The notes: generated by a model not told the origin, from the letters alone. A stretch of DNA of 12,271 bases from CBDUXZ01 sp965371325 [NCBI: uncultured bacterium] (GCA_965371325.1 CBDUXZ010000020.1:1-12271); one strand, 5' to 3'. Counted from the stretch's first letter, positions 1-7,608 are shown. Numbers and translations: made by a program.

Positions 1-101
1 CGCACGCTCGCCCCGTGGGCGATGTGACGAAGTTTCGGATTGCCCGTGGCCCGGGCGACGGCAATCACCTCCCGGCGTTCGGCCATGCGATCGATACTCA
101 C
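1..101 (-). CDS. 5' end of an unidentified operon gene (partial)
   Basis: Only the first 33 codons are in the window; the gene continues past the left edge. The start is taken as the GTG at 99-101, which overlaps the TGA stop of the flippase gene (98-100) as a GTGA junction. A GGGGGA ribosome-binding site at 108-113 lies 6 nt before it. An in-frame ATG at 84-86 is possible but sits about 21 nt from that site. The peptide begins MSIDRMAERREVIAVARATG and shows no signal peptide or membrane segment. I do not recognise the family. Tight coupling to the flippase suggests another protein of the same surface-polysaccharide pathway, but that is inference from position only. Confidence 0.6.
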   Translation of the reverse strand, partial: MSIDRMAERREVIAVARATGNPKLRHIAHGASV

Positions 102-1465
102 GGCGCTTCCCCCGGACCCGCCTTTGGCGGAAGCGGCCCGGCGCCCGCCGTTCCGAGGAACGGGAGCGCACGCTGGATCATCCAAACCACGAGCACGTTT
201 CCGGAAAGCGTTCCGGCGAGATACGCCCAGGCGGAGCCCGTGGCCTGCAGTTTCGGAACAAGCATGATCCCCGCCGCCACCATCACGACCGCCTGGACGG
301 CGTTCCCCCAGGTGCTCACCCCGGGCCGCCCGATCGAGAGCGTGGCGGGACGGGTCCAGATCGTGAGGTTCGCCACCACGAAGGCGGCCAGGAGCACGTA
401 GCATGCCGGGAGCGCCAGCAGAAAATCAGACTTCACGGTGAAGGCGAGGATCGGACCGGCGAAGAGCGCCATCAGCGCTGCGGCCGGGAGCGAATACACT
501 GCCATCGCCCCCCCGATGCGCCGGATGAGGCGCCTTAGCTGGACCGGATCCCCCATCGCGTGCATCCGCGACATCGCGGGGAAGACCACGTAGCCGAGGG
601 GCGCTGCGAAAACGCCCAGGAGGTTTGAGAAGCTCATCGCAATACGGTAGTAGCCCGCTGCCTCGGGCGAGGCGAAGTAACCGAGTATGAGCATGTCCGC
701 ATGCTTGTTGAGCGACTTCAAGTAGCCCGAGAGGTTCGTCTGGAAAACGAAGCCGCCCATGCGCGTGACCTCCGGCCAGAGTGGCGCCGGCCGCCAGGGG
801 CCCAGCTTGCGCAGAAGCGGCCATGCGAATGCCTGCACGAGAATCGTCGTGACCGCGGCGCTCGCCAGAAAACCCCATACAACCCCCACCAGGCCCCAGA
901 ACAGACCAACCCCCGCGAAAGCGAGATCGCAAACGCCCTTCGTCGAGCGATAGATTCCCAGAAGCCGGAACTTCTCATGGACACGGAGCAGGGTTTTCGA
1001 GGTGCCGTTCATGATCTTGAGCAGAAGGATTATGGCGTAGAGGCGCATGAGCAGCGTGGCTGTCTCCTCCTGCGCCGATTCGAGATTGAAGAAAGAGCGC
1101 GCCACCCACGGCGCGATGAAAAAGATGGCGGTAACGGAGAGGAGCGTAAGAAAGATATCGGTGAGATAGCCTAGAATCACGACAGCCTGGGCCCGCGCAT
1201 AATCCTTACGCACGAGATCGCCGGAGAGGTAACGGACAATGGACTCCTCGACACGGACGTCCATGAACTCGTCGATGAAGCGCACGACCGTGAGGGAGAG
1301 CTGAAGGAGGCCGTAAAGCGCGGGGCCGAGAGTGCGGGCCGCGAGAATGGTGAATACAATCCCCGTTCCGAGGATCGTCATGTCCCCACCAAGGACGTAT
1401 CCGGTGTTCCTGAAGAGGCGGGCCCGGAAGCTTCCGGACGGCAGCAATCTCTCACGAAGACCCAT
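98..1465 (-). CDS. Wzx-like polysaccharide flippase (MOP superfamily)
   Basis: This 455-residue, strongly hydrophobic protein fits the polysaccharide/O-antigen flippase family, which moves undecaprenyl-linked oligosaccharides across the inner membrane. It has roughly 12 predicted membrane segments spread over residues 20-435. The first spans 22-43 (VLGGDMTILGTGIVFTILAA) and is followed by the RTLGPALYGLLQLSLTV stretch typical of the family (usual length 400-500). Around residues 245-290 the charged loop KSLNKHADMLILGYFASPEA resembles the middle segment of such transporters, where they describe subunits not controlling growth of the polymer. The tail after residue 438 is Pro/Gly-rich and probably cytoplasmic. 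An AAAGG motif lies about 8 nt before the ATG. The gene follows a glycosyltransferase with a 56-bp gap and overlaps the next gene by 4 bp. The substrate cannot be read from sequence; a general MATE-type exporter is less likely in this context. Confidence 0.85.
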   Translation of the reverse strand: MGLRERLLPSGSFRARLFRNTGYVLGGDMTILGTGIVFTILAARTLGPALYGLLQLSLTVVRFIDEFMDVRVEESIVRYLSGDLVRKDYARAQAVVILGYLTDIFLTLLSVTAIFFIAPWVARSFFNLESAQEETATLLMRLYAIILLLKIMNGTSKTLLRVHEKFRLLGIYRSTKGVCDLAFAGVGLFWGLVGVVWGFLASAAVTTILVQAFAWPLLRKLGPWRPAPLWPEVTRMGGFVFQTNLSGYLKSLNKHADMLILGYFASPEAAGYYRIAMSFSNLLGVFAAPLGYVVFPAMSRMHAMGDPVQLRRLIRRIGGAMAVYSLPAAALMALFAGPILAFTVKSDFLLALPACYVLLAAFVVANLTIWTRPATLSIGRPGVSTWGNAVQAVVMVAAGIMLVPKLQATGSAWAYLAGTLSGNVLVVWMIQRALPFLGTAGAGPLPPKAGPGEAP

Positions 1466-1521
1466 CAGGCGGACCTTTCAACATGCCATGCGTGGAAGGT
1501 CGCAGCGGCCGTTACCACGCG

Positions 1522-2802
1522 TCAGCCCGCGTGACCCGTGCCGGCGCGGGCCCTTTCGTACAGACGCTCCACGCGGTCGAGAACCGGCCGGCTGTCGAAT
1601 TGCTCTCTGGCCCGGCGGCGCGCCTCGCCAAACATCGACCGGCGGAGATCCCCCTCCCCCACGATGCGCGCGACCGCCTTGGCGAAACCTGCCTCGTCGG
1701 AGGCGAGAAGTCCCGTCACGCCATCGACCACGATGTCCGTCGTGCCCCCCGTGGCCAGGGCGACCACCGGCGTGCCGAGGGCGGTGGCCTCGAGCAGCGT
1801 GCGGGAGAGCGGCTCGGGCCAGATCGAGGGAAAGAGGAGCGCCGTCGCGCCGCGCATGAGATCCTGCACCTCGTCGTTCGTGCGCCAGCCCACCAGGCGA
1901 ACATCCACACCGAGCCTCCGCGCTTCTCCCAGAAATGCTTCCTGCAACTCCCCCCGGGCTGCGGCCACGAGGGGAAGCCCGGGGATCGCCTGCACAAGCG
2001 CGCGAAGCATGGGGATAACTCCCTTGTTGCGGGCGAGTTTCCCGGCGTAAAGCAGGTAGGGCTTCCCGGCAAGTCCCGTCTCCGAGTGCACCCTTCCTTT
2101 TGGCTTCCCCTCCCCGTCATCCTGCAGCGCGCTGCAGTCCCCGACGTTGGGGATGCGCACGACACGCTCGGGGTCGACTTCGGGTGCACGCGACAGCAGC
2201 GCGTCGTGCACCCAGGTCGAAACGCATATGACGGCGTTTGATTCGCGCAGGATCGCGCGGCGGCGCCCGAGTGTGCGCGTCATGTATGGGATGAAGGCAC
2301 GGGATGCGGGCCACAGAGCGGCTTTCCGCCGCCGCGTGCAGGCGCGGAGGTTGCCGGGCGAGCAGCCGGGGCAGATCTCCTCTCCCGAAAGGGAGGTGTC
2401 CCAGAAGCAGACCGGCCAATAATCGCGGATCGACGAGACGACGGGAACGCCGGCGGCGCGCGCTTCGGGGATGGCGGGAAGAATCGAAAGGATGTGCTGG
2501 GCATGAACGAGATCGTACGGCGACGCGGCGAGCCGCTCCTTGAAGTAACGCCGCAGGCGCGGCACCACGCGCTCGTATAGATACACTGGCCCGAGCCCCG
2601 GAACACTGGGGCGGCGGTAACCCAGTTCAGTTACGCGCAGGCCCCGATAGGTCTTCTCCCGGAGACCGGGGCTTCCGGGGACGAGCTTCACCACCTCCAC
2701 CGCGTGACCCCGTTCGGCCAGCCCGGCGGCAAGATGATAGGCGGACAGTCCGCCCCCGCCGCAACCCGGCGGAAACGAGTCCGTTGGGAAGAGGATTCGC
2801 AT
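1522..2802 (-). CDS. GT4-type glycosyltransferase with an extra cysteine cluster
   Basis: A 426-residue GT-B fold retaining glycosyltransferase that probably adds a sugar from a nucleotide-sugar donor to a lipid-linked acceptor at the inner face of the membrane. The N-terminal domain opens with MRILFPTDSFPPGCGGGGLS, the glycine-rich loop of family 4. The donor domain has YAGKLARNKG (252-261) and the EX7E pair E330/E338 within EPLSRTLLEA, followed by the TGGTTDIVVDGVTGLL donor-binding region. Unusually, residues 132-155 hold four cysteines (C132, C144, C147, C155) with a CPGC core, which could bind a metal or form a structural knot; I have seen this pattern in some GT4 proteins, but its role is not known to me. 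The start is 3 bp after the radical SAM stop and has no clear ribosome-binding site, so translation is probably coupled. The sugar specificity is unknown. Confidence 0.88.
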   Translation of the reverse strand: MRILFPTDSFPPGCGGGGLSAYHLAAGLAERGHAVEVVKLVPGSPGLREKTYRGLRVTELGYRRPSVPGLGPVYLYERVVPRLRRYFKERLAASPYDLVHAQHILSILPAIPEARAAGVPVVSSIRDYWPVCFWDTSLSGEEICPGCSPGNLRACTRRRKAALWPASRAFIPYMTRTLGRRRAILRESNAVICVSTWVHDALLSRAPEVDPERVVRIPNVGDCSALQDDGEGKPKGRVHSETGLAGKPYLLYAGKLARNKGVIPMLRALVQAIPGLPLVAAARGELQEAFLGEARRLGVDVRLVGWRTNDEVQDLMRGATALLFPSIWPEPLSRTLLEATALGTPVVALATGGTTDIVVDGVTGLLASDEAGFAKAVARIVGEGDLRRSMFGEARRRAREQFDSRPVLDRVERLYERARAGTGHAG

Positions 2803-2805
2803 GTG

Positions 2806-3873
2806 TCAGTGGGATCGCGAGGGGAGCTTCGTCCGGTCAGTGAATATGAACTTCTCGTAGGTGAGGCTGTCGAGCGCCAGCTCCGCAAACAGCTTCGCCC
2901 TGGGCTGCGTCCCGCTCACGCAGCCGTCGCAGGGGTAGAGCCCCTTGCGGCGCCCCTCGGTATGGGCGCGCCGCAGTGCGCGCATGGGCTCTCCGTTCCA
3001 GATCTCACGAAGCGACTGCTCGCGCACGTTGCCGAGATGAAGCTTCCCCTCGATGTCGGTGCAGCACGGGATCACATCGCCGTTCCAGTGAATCACGAGC
3101 TGTTTCCAGAGCGCGTGGCAGACCGTATTTACAGCGTCGGGCATCTCGTCGATCATGAGCCTGTTGATATCCTCCGCCTTGCCATCCCAAGTCCAGAGTT
3201 TCTTGACGAAGACCGAGTCCGGAGCCATGTCCTTCCAGTAGCCGGTGAAATCGTCCACCTCGGCCTCGGTTTCCGTCATCTTGATGAGCTGCAGCACGGT
3301 GAAGGGACCCCGCCCCGCACGCGCCTTCGTCGCCAGCATGTTCGTGATGTTCTGCCGAACGATTTCGAAGTCGCCGTTCTTCCGCACCTTCTCGTAGGTT
3401 TCCTTGATGGCGCCGTCCATGCTGAGAACGATGAAGTCGAGCCCCGAATCGACGACCTCCTGGGCTCGCTTCTCGTTCAGCATCGTGCAGTTGGTCGAAA
3501 GGCCGACCTGGAGACCCACTTTTTTCGCCTCGCGGACCATCTGGAACATCTCGCGGTGAACTGTTGATTCGCCCCAGGCGTGCAGATACACGAAGGTGGT
3601 TCCGTTCGCCGCGGCGTCCGCCACGATCTTCCTGAACAGTTCCATCTCCATGTTTCCCAGCTTCCGCTCCATCTCGGTAATCGGGCACATGATGCAGGCA
3701 AGATTGCACCGGTTGGTCAGCTCGATGCGAAGGTGCTTTGGAAAACCGGCGGACACCTCCCTGCCGCGCAGATAGTCGCTTGCAAGACGCCAGCGATTGC
3801 GCGCCTCCTTCAGCCGGAAAGTGCGGCGGTCGGTGTACTTAATCAGGTAGTAAAGCGAAGGGACGGTCTTCAT
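2806..3873 (-). CDS. Radical SAM / SPASM domain protein
   Basis: A 355-residue radical SAM enzyme. The N-terminal cluster motif CNLACIMC supplies C56, C60 and C63 for the 4Fe-4S cluster that cleaves S-adenosylmethionine. LHAWGES (98-104) matches the SAM-binding GGE-like strand, and VLSMDG (149-154) is the usual strand-4 segment. The C-terminal part is a SPASM/twitch domain: C252, then WNGDVIPCC (C270, C271), then GNVREQSLREIW, then CDGC (C315, C318), enough for at least one auxiliary cluster. Family members modify peptides, sugars or nucleotides, and the reaction here cannot be deduced. SPASM proteins of this layout do occur in surface-polysaccharide loci, so a modification of a sugar or a carrier is the simplest guess; a RiPP-maturing role is less likely because no precursor peptide is seen. 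The ATG at 3873 lies inside the end of the kinase gene (35-bp overlap). No later ATG precedes the cluster motif. Confidence 0.9.
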   Translation of the reverse strand: MKTVPSLYYLIKYTDRRTFRLKEARNRWRLASDYLRGREVSAGFPKHLRIELTNRCNLACIMCPITEMERKLGNMEMELFRKIVADAAANGTTFVYLHAWGESTVHREMFQMVREAKKVGLQVGLSTNCTMLNEKRAQEVVDSGLDFIVLSMDGAIKETYEKVRKNGDFEIVRQNITNMLATKARAGRGPFTVLQLIKMTETEAEVDDFTGYWKDMAPDSVFVKKLWTWDGKAEDINRLMIDEMPDAVNTVCHALWKQLVIHWNGDVIPCCTDIEGKLHLGNVREQSLREIWNGEPMRALRRAHTEGRRKGLYPCDGCVSGTQPRAKLFAELALDSLTYEKFIFTDRTKLPSRSH

Positions 3874-4870
3874 TGCTGTCGCTTATCCCCCGGACATAGC
3901 TCTCGAAGTTATCGAGGTAGCGTGCCTTGCGAGATCTTTCAATACCCCACGGATAATCCGTGGCTCCGTAAATATACTCCATTCCGATGCAGAGTCCCTG
4001 GTACCACCGGGGAATCCGCATCGCCCTGCAGTAGTCGTCCAGCCATGCGCGCACCATCCGTGCGTAGGGCCCCGGCCCTGAAAGGCTGTAGGTGATGCGA
4101 TCGGACGAAAAACCTGCTTCTAGGCCCTTCGCGTAGGCGGTGAACAGATGAAAGAGATCCCGCACCGGCAGACCGGCATCGAGACTTTTCGTCCAGTCGA
4201 GCACCGACACCGTTGCGTTATCGAAGTCCTGCCCGGTCGAGGGAACGTCGAGTAGGACGTTCGATACACTGTAATCGCCATGGGTCAACGTGAAGGGGAA
4301 CGTCCCCCCGACCAGCCCGGCCACGCGCTCGCGAATGCGCCGGAGGTAAGCGGTTGCCCCCGGCGACAACTCGCTCCCTTTTTCGAACCTCCGGATCGGC
4401 TCCAGAAACGTCTGCTCCGCGTTGTCGGCTGAGAAGGCCACCTCGTCGCGCGTCGCGACGTGAAGCTCCGTGAGCCAGCGGCATACCTTTCGTAGCGCCC
4501 CGAAGCCGCGGGTCGGAAAGCTGTGTAGCCGCGATCCCGGCAGTCCCTCGAGCATGAGGATCGTTTTTCCGCCGATCGCGCAGAGCGACACCGGCCTGGG
4601 AACCGCCGGGAGAAAGCCGGGCAGCGGCGACAGCCGCCTGATGATCCTCTCGAGATTCTCGTACTCGAGCCGGAGATACTCCTCACCCTCTCGCGTGCGG
4701 GGAAGCTTTATCACCAGATCGGGACGGCGAACATGCTTCTTCGACAAGACGAGGAAGGTGCTGATCCGCGAACCCGGGATCTGGACAAAGGCGATCTTTT
4801 CAGGCAGGGGGGTTCCGGGAAGCAGCTCCGTCCAGTTCTCGAGCAGATAGCGACTGAGCAGCGGGAACAT
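3839..4870 (-). CDS. APH/choline-kinase-like phosphotransferase
   Basis: A 343-residue protein with the eukaryotic-like kinase fold of aminoglycoside phosphotransferases. Visible landmarks are the lysine strand VIKLPRT (K55), the hinge region LMLEGLPGSRL (105-115), the catalytic loop LTHGDYSVSNVLLD (H197, D199, N204) and the metal-binding VSVLDWTKS (D225). These residues are intact, so it should transfer phosphate from ATP to a small hydroxylated substrate. Antibiotic resistance is an unlikely role here. Enzymes of this fold in envelope gene clusters phosphorylate sugars, amino alcohols or lipid-linked intermediates, but the substrate is unknown. A GGAGGG site lies about 8 nt before the ATG, only 20 bp after the methyltransferase stop, and the 3' end overlaps the radical SAM gene by 35 bp. 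The C-terminal part (residues 285-335) is rich in Tyr, Trp and Arg and has no recognised motif. Confidence 0.82.
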   Translation of the reverse strand: MFPLLSRYLLENWTELLPGTPLPEKIAFVQIPGSRISTFLVLSKKHVRRPDLVIKLPRTREGEEYLRLEYENLERIIRRLSPLPGFLPAVPRPVSLCAIGGKTILMLEGLPGSRLHSFPTRGFGALRKVCRWLTELHVATRDEVAFSADNAEQTFLEPIRRFEKGSELSPGATAYLRRIRERVAGLVGGTFPFTLTHGDYSVSNVLLDVPSTGQDFDNATVSVLDWTKSLDAGLPVRDLFHLFTAYAKGLEAGFSSDRITYSLSGPGPYARMVRAWLDDYCRAMRIPRWYQGLCIGMEYIYGATDYPWGIERSRKARYLDNFESYVRGISDSNEDRPFALLPD

Positions 4871-4890
4871 CGTGAGCCCTCCGCCGGCCT

Positions 4891-5838
4891 TCAGGGCTTC
4901 CGCGCAATCGCAATATACGATGGCGCGGCCACCGCGATGAGCCCTGCGTCAATGGCCGCGCCTAACAACACCCGCTTCCAACGGGCCCGAGGATGGCGGT
5001 AAACGATGTGAAAGTATCGAAGGGCCTCTTTACTGTCAAGAGAAACGAGTCCCTGGATATCGGTGAGATCAGGAAGCGGAAGAAAAAGCCGCACGTCGTC
5101 GAATCCGCGTCGCGAAATCCGGCCGCGCAAGGCGGGAAGCGTGGTGGAGAGTTTGCCGCGCTCGAGTCCCCCCAACGTAAAGGCCGGGCGCAACCGGTTG
5201 GGAACTCCAATCATGAGAGTCCCGCCCCTTCGCAGCAAGCGATGGGCCGCCCGAATGATTTCGTCGAGCGCATCCGCGCTCCCGTTGCTCGAACGTTGTC
5301 GCGACCAGGGGCCCACGAGCGCAACAAGTGAAAACTCCTCACGCGTGAACGGGAAGTCCGATACACCTTCGCCGCACACGATCGCGCTCACGTTCGCAAG
5401 TGACTCCTGTTCCGTCCTCACCCGCAGATACTGCGCCGCTTCCGGATCCTGCGCGAAGATCACAAGCTCCCGCGCCCCCCCCGAGAGGGCCGCCATGTGA
5501 GCGCCCCAGCGATCGCCCATGAGGAGTGCGGCGCCTTTCGACCCGGGCTCCACGAGAAATTGCCAGTCGCCAAGCCGCTCCGTGCGCACCGCGCTGAGCC
5601 GCGTCATGAGATCCCCCACGCCGAGCCGTTGCGCTTCGAAGCGGCCCCGGGCGGCCTGCAACCAGCCGCGCTCCCGCGCGTCACGCGCGAGTGGAAGCAG
5701 CGTCGGGGGGTGTTCGGGCGAAGCCCACACGACACCGTCCTGCAGGATCAGGCGGTGGCCACAGCTTCCGCATTCGTAGGCGTTGCCGGCCGGATGCACG
5801 ACCGCCTCACAGCGCGTGCAACGAAGCAAGAAGCTCAA
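4891..5838 (-). CDS. Zinc-ribbon methyltransferase-like protein
   Basis: A 315-residue protein starting at TTG (5836-5838). The start is supported by a GGAGGC site 6 nt upstream, by a TTGA overlap with the preceding glycosyltransferase stop, and by the protein-like sequence beginning there; the open frame runs further upstream only as a shadow of that glycosyltransferase. Residues 7-26 form a small zinc ribbon (C7, C10, C23, C26, CxxC-x12-CxxC). The rest resembles a class I S-adenosylmethionine methyltransferase: a motif I-like strand at ALLMGDRWGAH (104-114), an acidic strand end near 131, the HRLLRRGGTLMIGVPN segment (199-214) and the RRGFDDVRLFLPLPDL region (243-258) seen in polysaccharide-cluster methyltransferases. 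The glycine-rich motif I is divergent (GDRWG instead of GxGxG), so SAM binding needs testing and an inactive or regulatory relative is possible. It sits between a glycosyltransferase and a kinase. Confidence 0.72.
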   Translation of the reverse strand: MSFLLRCTRCEAVVHPAGNAYECGSCGHRLILQDGVVWASPEHPPTLLPLARDARERGWLQAARGRFEAQRLGVGDLMTRLSAVRTERLGDWQFLVEPGSKGAALLMGDRWGAHMAALSGGARELVIFAQDPEAAQYLRVRTEQESLANVSAIVCGEGVSDFPFTREEFSLVALVGPWSRQRSSNGSADALDEIIRAAHRLLRRGGTLMIGVPNRLRPAFTLGGLERGKLSTTLPALRGRISRRGFDDVRLFLPLPDLTDIQGLVSLDSKEALRYFHIVYRHPRARWKRVLLGAAIDAGLIAVAAPSYIAIARKP

Positions 5839-7040
5839 GCGATCGCCTCCAGCATCCCACGGATTCGCCCGGCGCGGCGATCCCAGGTGTAGGCCGCCAC
5901 GTCGGCCAGCGCCTGCCGCGCGAGGGAGGCGGCCAGTGAAGGATCTTCGATGATCTTTCGCAGCGCAGCCGCCAGGGCCTCCGGATCTCCGGGTGGAACC
6001 AGCAGCCCGTTGGCGCCGTCCCGGATCACCTCGCGTATGGCGGGTAGATCGGAGGCGACCACCGGCACACCCGCCGCCATCGCTTCGAAGATCTTGAGGG
6101 GTGAGGTGAAGACGCGCGTGTAAATGCTCTCGGGCAGCGGCACGGCCGTCACGGTGGCCCGCGCCATGTGGGCCGCCAATTCTCCGTGGGGCATGAAGGC
6201 GCGGAGAACGACGCGCGATCCCACACCGATGGATTCCGAAAACGCCTCGACACGCGCGATGTCGGACTCGAAGGGAAGTCCGCCGATGATCTCCAGCCGC
6301 GCATCGGGAAGCTTCGCCATCGCCTGCACCAGCGTATCGACCCCCTTCCAGGGGTAGAGCTGTCCGATATAGGTGACAGTCGCCCGGCCCGGCCGTCTCG
6401 GCGCCCCGCCACTCCGCAGATGCACGCCGTTTCGAACGACGTGCAGATCGGAGCGCGGGCCGAAGGTTTCGATCAGCATGTCGCGCAGCGCCTCGGTCAC
6501 GCACACAACGGCGTCCGCCTTCTCGTAAAGATTCCTGTCGATCTCTTTCTGCCGATTGATCAGCGCCTCCGGAACGGGCGGGCTCTCGGGATACATCTCG
6601 TGGCGGATGGCCAGGAAAAGATGCGAGAGATGATGCATTTCGAAGATGACCGGGATCCTGTGCAAGGGTCTCAAGGTGATCAGCATGCGCGCGACGCCGT
6701 CGTCCCGCGCGAAAAAAGCGTCCGGGCGCCGAGCGCCCACAGGAACAAGCGCGCGACGCAGGCAGGAGAGCCCGAGGGTGATCAGGAAAGCACGATTACG
6801 CAGCCTGGCGGGCGCGCCGGGGGGAAGAACGGGGAGGCGGACAACGCGAAGGTCCGGGTGCGGGCTCAGACCGTAGAAGGCGAGCGACTCCACCTCGCCG
6901 GTCCGGTCCCTGCCGCCGCGCACGAGAAGCGTGACCCGGTCGCCCGCCCGCGCAAGTGCATGGCAGGTCTGGATGATCTGGATCGAGTTCGCGCGCTCCA
7001 TCGGGAAACGAAGGTTGACAGGATAAACGATGTCAGCCAT
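5835..7040 (-). CDS. GT4-type glycosyltransferase (SPLKIFE subtype)
   Basis: A 401-residue GT-B glycosyltransferase, probably cytoplasmic and acting on a lipid-linked glycan. The acceptor domain opens MADIVYPVNLRFPMERANSI; MHHLSH (135-140) holds conserved histidines, and VVRNGV (201-206) marks the domain junction. The donor domain has YIGQLYPWKGVDTLV (224-238) and TSPLKIFEAMAAG (312-324), in which E319 is the second glutamate of the EX7E motif. The first position is phenylalanine (F311), as in other members of this SPLKIFE subgroup, so this is not evidence of inactivity. The ATG at 7038-7040 is preferred over an adjacent TTG because AGGAG (7048-7052) lies 7 nt before it. The gap to the upstream arsenate reductase gene is 43 bp, and the gene ends in a 4-bp overlap with the methyltransferase gene. 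Confidence 0.88.
   Translation of the reverse strand: MADIVYPVNLRFPMERANSIQIIQTCHALARAGDRVTLLVRGGRDRTGEVESLAFYGLSPHPDLRVVRLPVLPPGAPARLRNRAFLITLGLSCLRRALVPVGARRPDAFFARDDGVARMLITLRPLHRIPVIFEMHHLSHLFLAIRHEMYPESPPVPEALINRQKEIDRNLYEKADAVVCVTEALRDMLIETFGPRSDLHVVRNGVHLRSGGAPRRPGRATVTYIGQLYPWKGVDTLVQAMAKLPDARLEIIGGLPFESDIARVEAFSESIGVGSRVVLRAFMPHGELAAHMARATVTAVPLPESIYTRVFTSPLKIFEAMAAGVPVVASDLPAIREVIRDGANGLLVPPGDPEALAAALRKIIEDPSLAASLARQALADVAAYTWDRRAGRIRGMLEAIA
5845..5850 (-). promoter_or_regulatory. Ribosome-binding site that fixes a TTG start
   Basis: The minus strand reads GGAGGC, then the 6-nt spacer GATCGC, then TTGAGC. The site lies inside the last codons of the upstream glycosyltransferase gene. 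Its strength and spacing are the main reason for choosing the TTG start of the methyltransferase-like gene. Confidence 0.7.
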
Positions 7041-7065
7041 CAACGCGCTCCTGGCAGGTCATTCG

Positions 7066-7084
7066 AAAAACCCCTCGCGGGACT
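7066..7084 (-). terminator. Possible weak attenuator hairpin
   Basis: Just after the arsC-like stop the minus strand reads TCCC, the GNRA-type loop GCGA, then GGGGTTTTTC. A short stem of three GC pairs plus wobble pairs, followed by U residues, could partly terminate or pause transcription between the first gene and the rest of the operon. The stem is too short for a confident terminator call. Confidence 0.22.
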
Positions 7085-7533
7085 TAGGATGACCCGTCGG
7101 AGGTGTCCGCCGCCTGTGCGCGAAGCCCCCCCGCAAGGCTCGCCACGCGTTTCTCTATCTCATCCCGCACGCTGCGGAAAACCTCGATTGCCTCGTCCGG
7201 CGCCGCCGCCGCGGGGTCTTCCAGCGGCCAGTGCCGGCTCTCTACTCCGGGCGGGAGGACGGGACAGCGGCCCCGGGCGTTGTCGCACAGTGTGATCACA
7301 ACGTCGGCTGCCCCGGCATCGGCAATCCGGAATTCCTTGGATGTCTGCGTCGCAATATCGATGTTCCGTTCGGCCATGACCTTGGGCGTGAGGGGGTGGA
7401 TGCCCTTGGGATCCAGCCCGCCGCTCGCGGCCTCCAGAACATCGCTCCCGATCGCCCGCGCAAAGGCCTCCGCCATCTGGCTACGCGCGGAATTGCCCGT
7501 GCAAACAAAAAGGACCTTTTTCCTGCCCGGCAT
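7084..7533 (-). CDS. arsC: Thioredoxin-coupled arsenate reductase / LMW phosphatase family
   Basis: A 149-residue protein of the low-molecular-weight phosphatase fold. The P-loop VCTGNSARS gives the nucleophile C11 and R17 (CX5R). TLCDNARGRC carries C83 and C90, spaced like the redox pair of the thioredoxin-linked arsenate reductases (C82/C89 in the staphylococcal enzyme), and HWPLEDPA supplies the general acid D106. All three cysteines make arsenate reduction to arsenite the best-supported activity; tyrosine phosphatases of the Wzb type lack that pair and usually end the motif DPY. The C-terminus is slightly longer than the usual 131-140 residues. A GGGGGAG site lies 4 nt before the ATG. No ArsR, ArsB or Acr3 gene is visible. 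The gene is the first of a polysaccharide operon, so a role on phosphorylated sugars or proteins is possible but unproven. Confidence 0.85.
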   Translation of the reverse strand: MPGRKKVLFVCTGNSARSQMAEAFARAIGSDVLEAASGGLDPKGIHPLTPKVMAERNIDIATQTSKEFRIADAGAADVVITLCDNARGRCPVLPPGVESRHWPLEDPAAAAPDEAIEVFRSVRDEIEKRVASLAGGLRAQAADTSDGSS

Positions 7534-7608
7534 ACGGCTCCCCCGGGATTGCTATGGTTCGGATTGGGGAAGGAGTCGGCGTGGTCCGTCCCCTCTCCCC
7601 GGGCGGGA

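Noticed and set aside
2704-3567. A 287-codon plus-strand open frame opposite the radical SAM gene.
   Set aside because: It is antisense to a gene with clear catalytic motifs and its translation has no recognisable domain; long antisense frames are expected at this GC content.
3839-4870. Aminoglycoside resistance gene.
   Set aside because: Only the general kinase fold motifs match, and the gene is embedded in a polysaccharide operon with overlapping neighbours.
4891-6504. A 537-codon open frame running through the methyltransferase and into the glycosyltransferase gene.
   Set aside because: The first 222 codons are an Arg/Gly-rich shadow of the glycosyltransferase at 5835-7040; the true start is the TTG at 5838 with a strong ribosome-binding site.
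2806-7533. An arsenosugar or organoarsenical pathway (ArsC-like enzyme + methyltransferase + radical SAM + glycosyltransferases).
   Set aside because: The methyltransferase lacks the cysteine pattern I would expect for ArsM, the radical SAM protein is of the SPASM type and not the ArsS type, and no arsenic transporter or regulator is seen.
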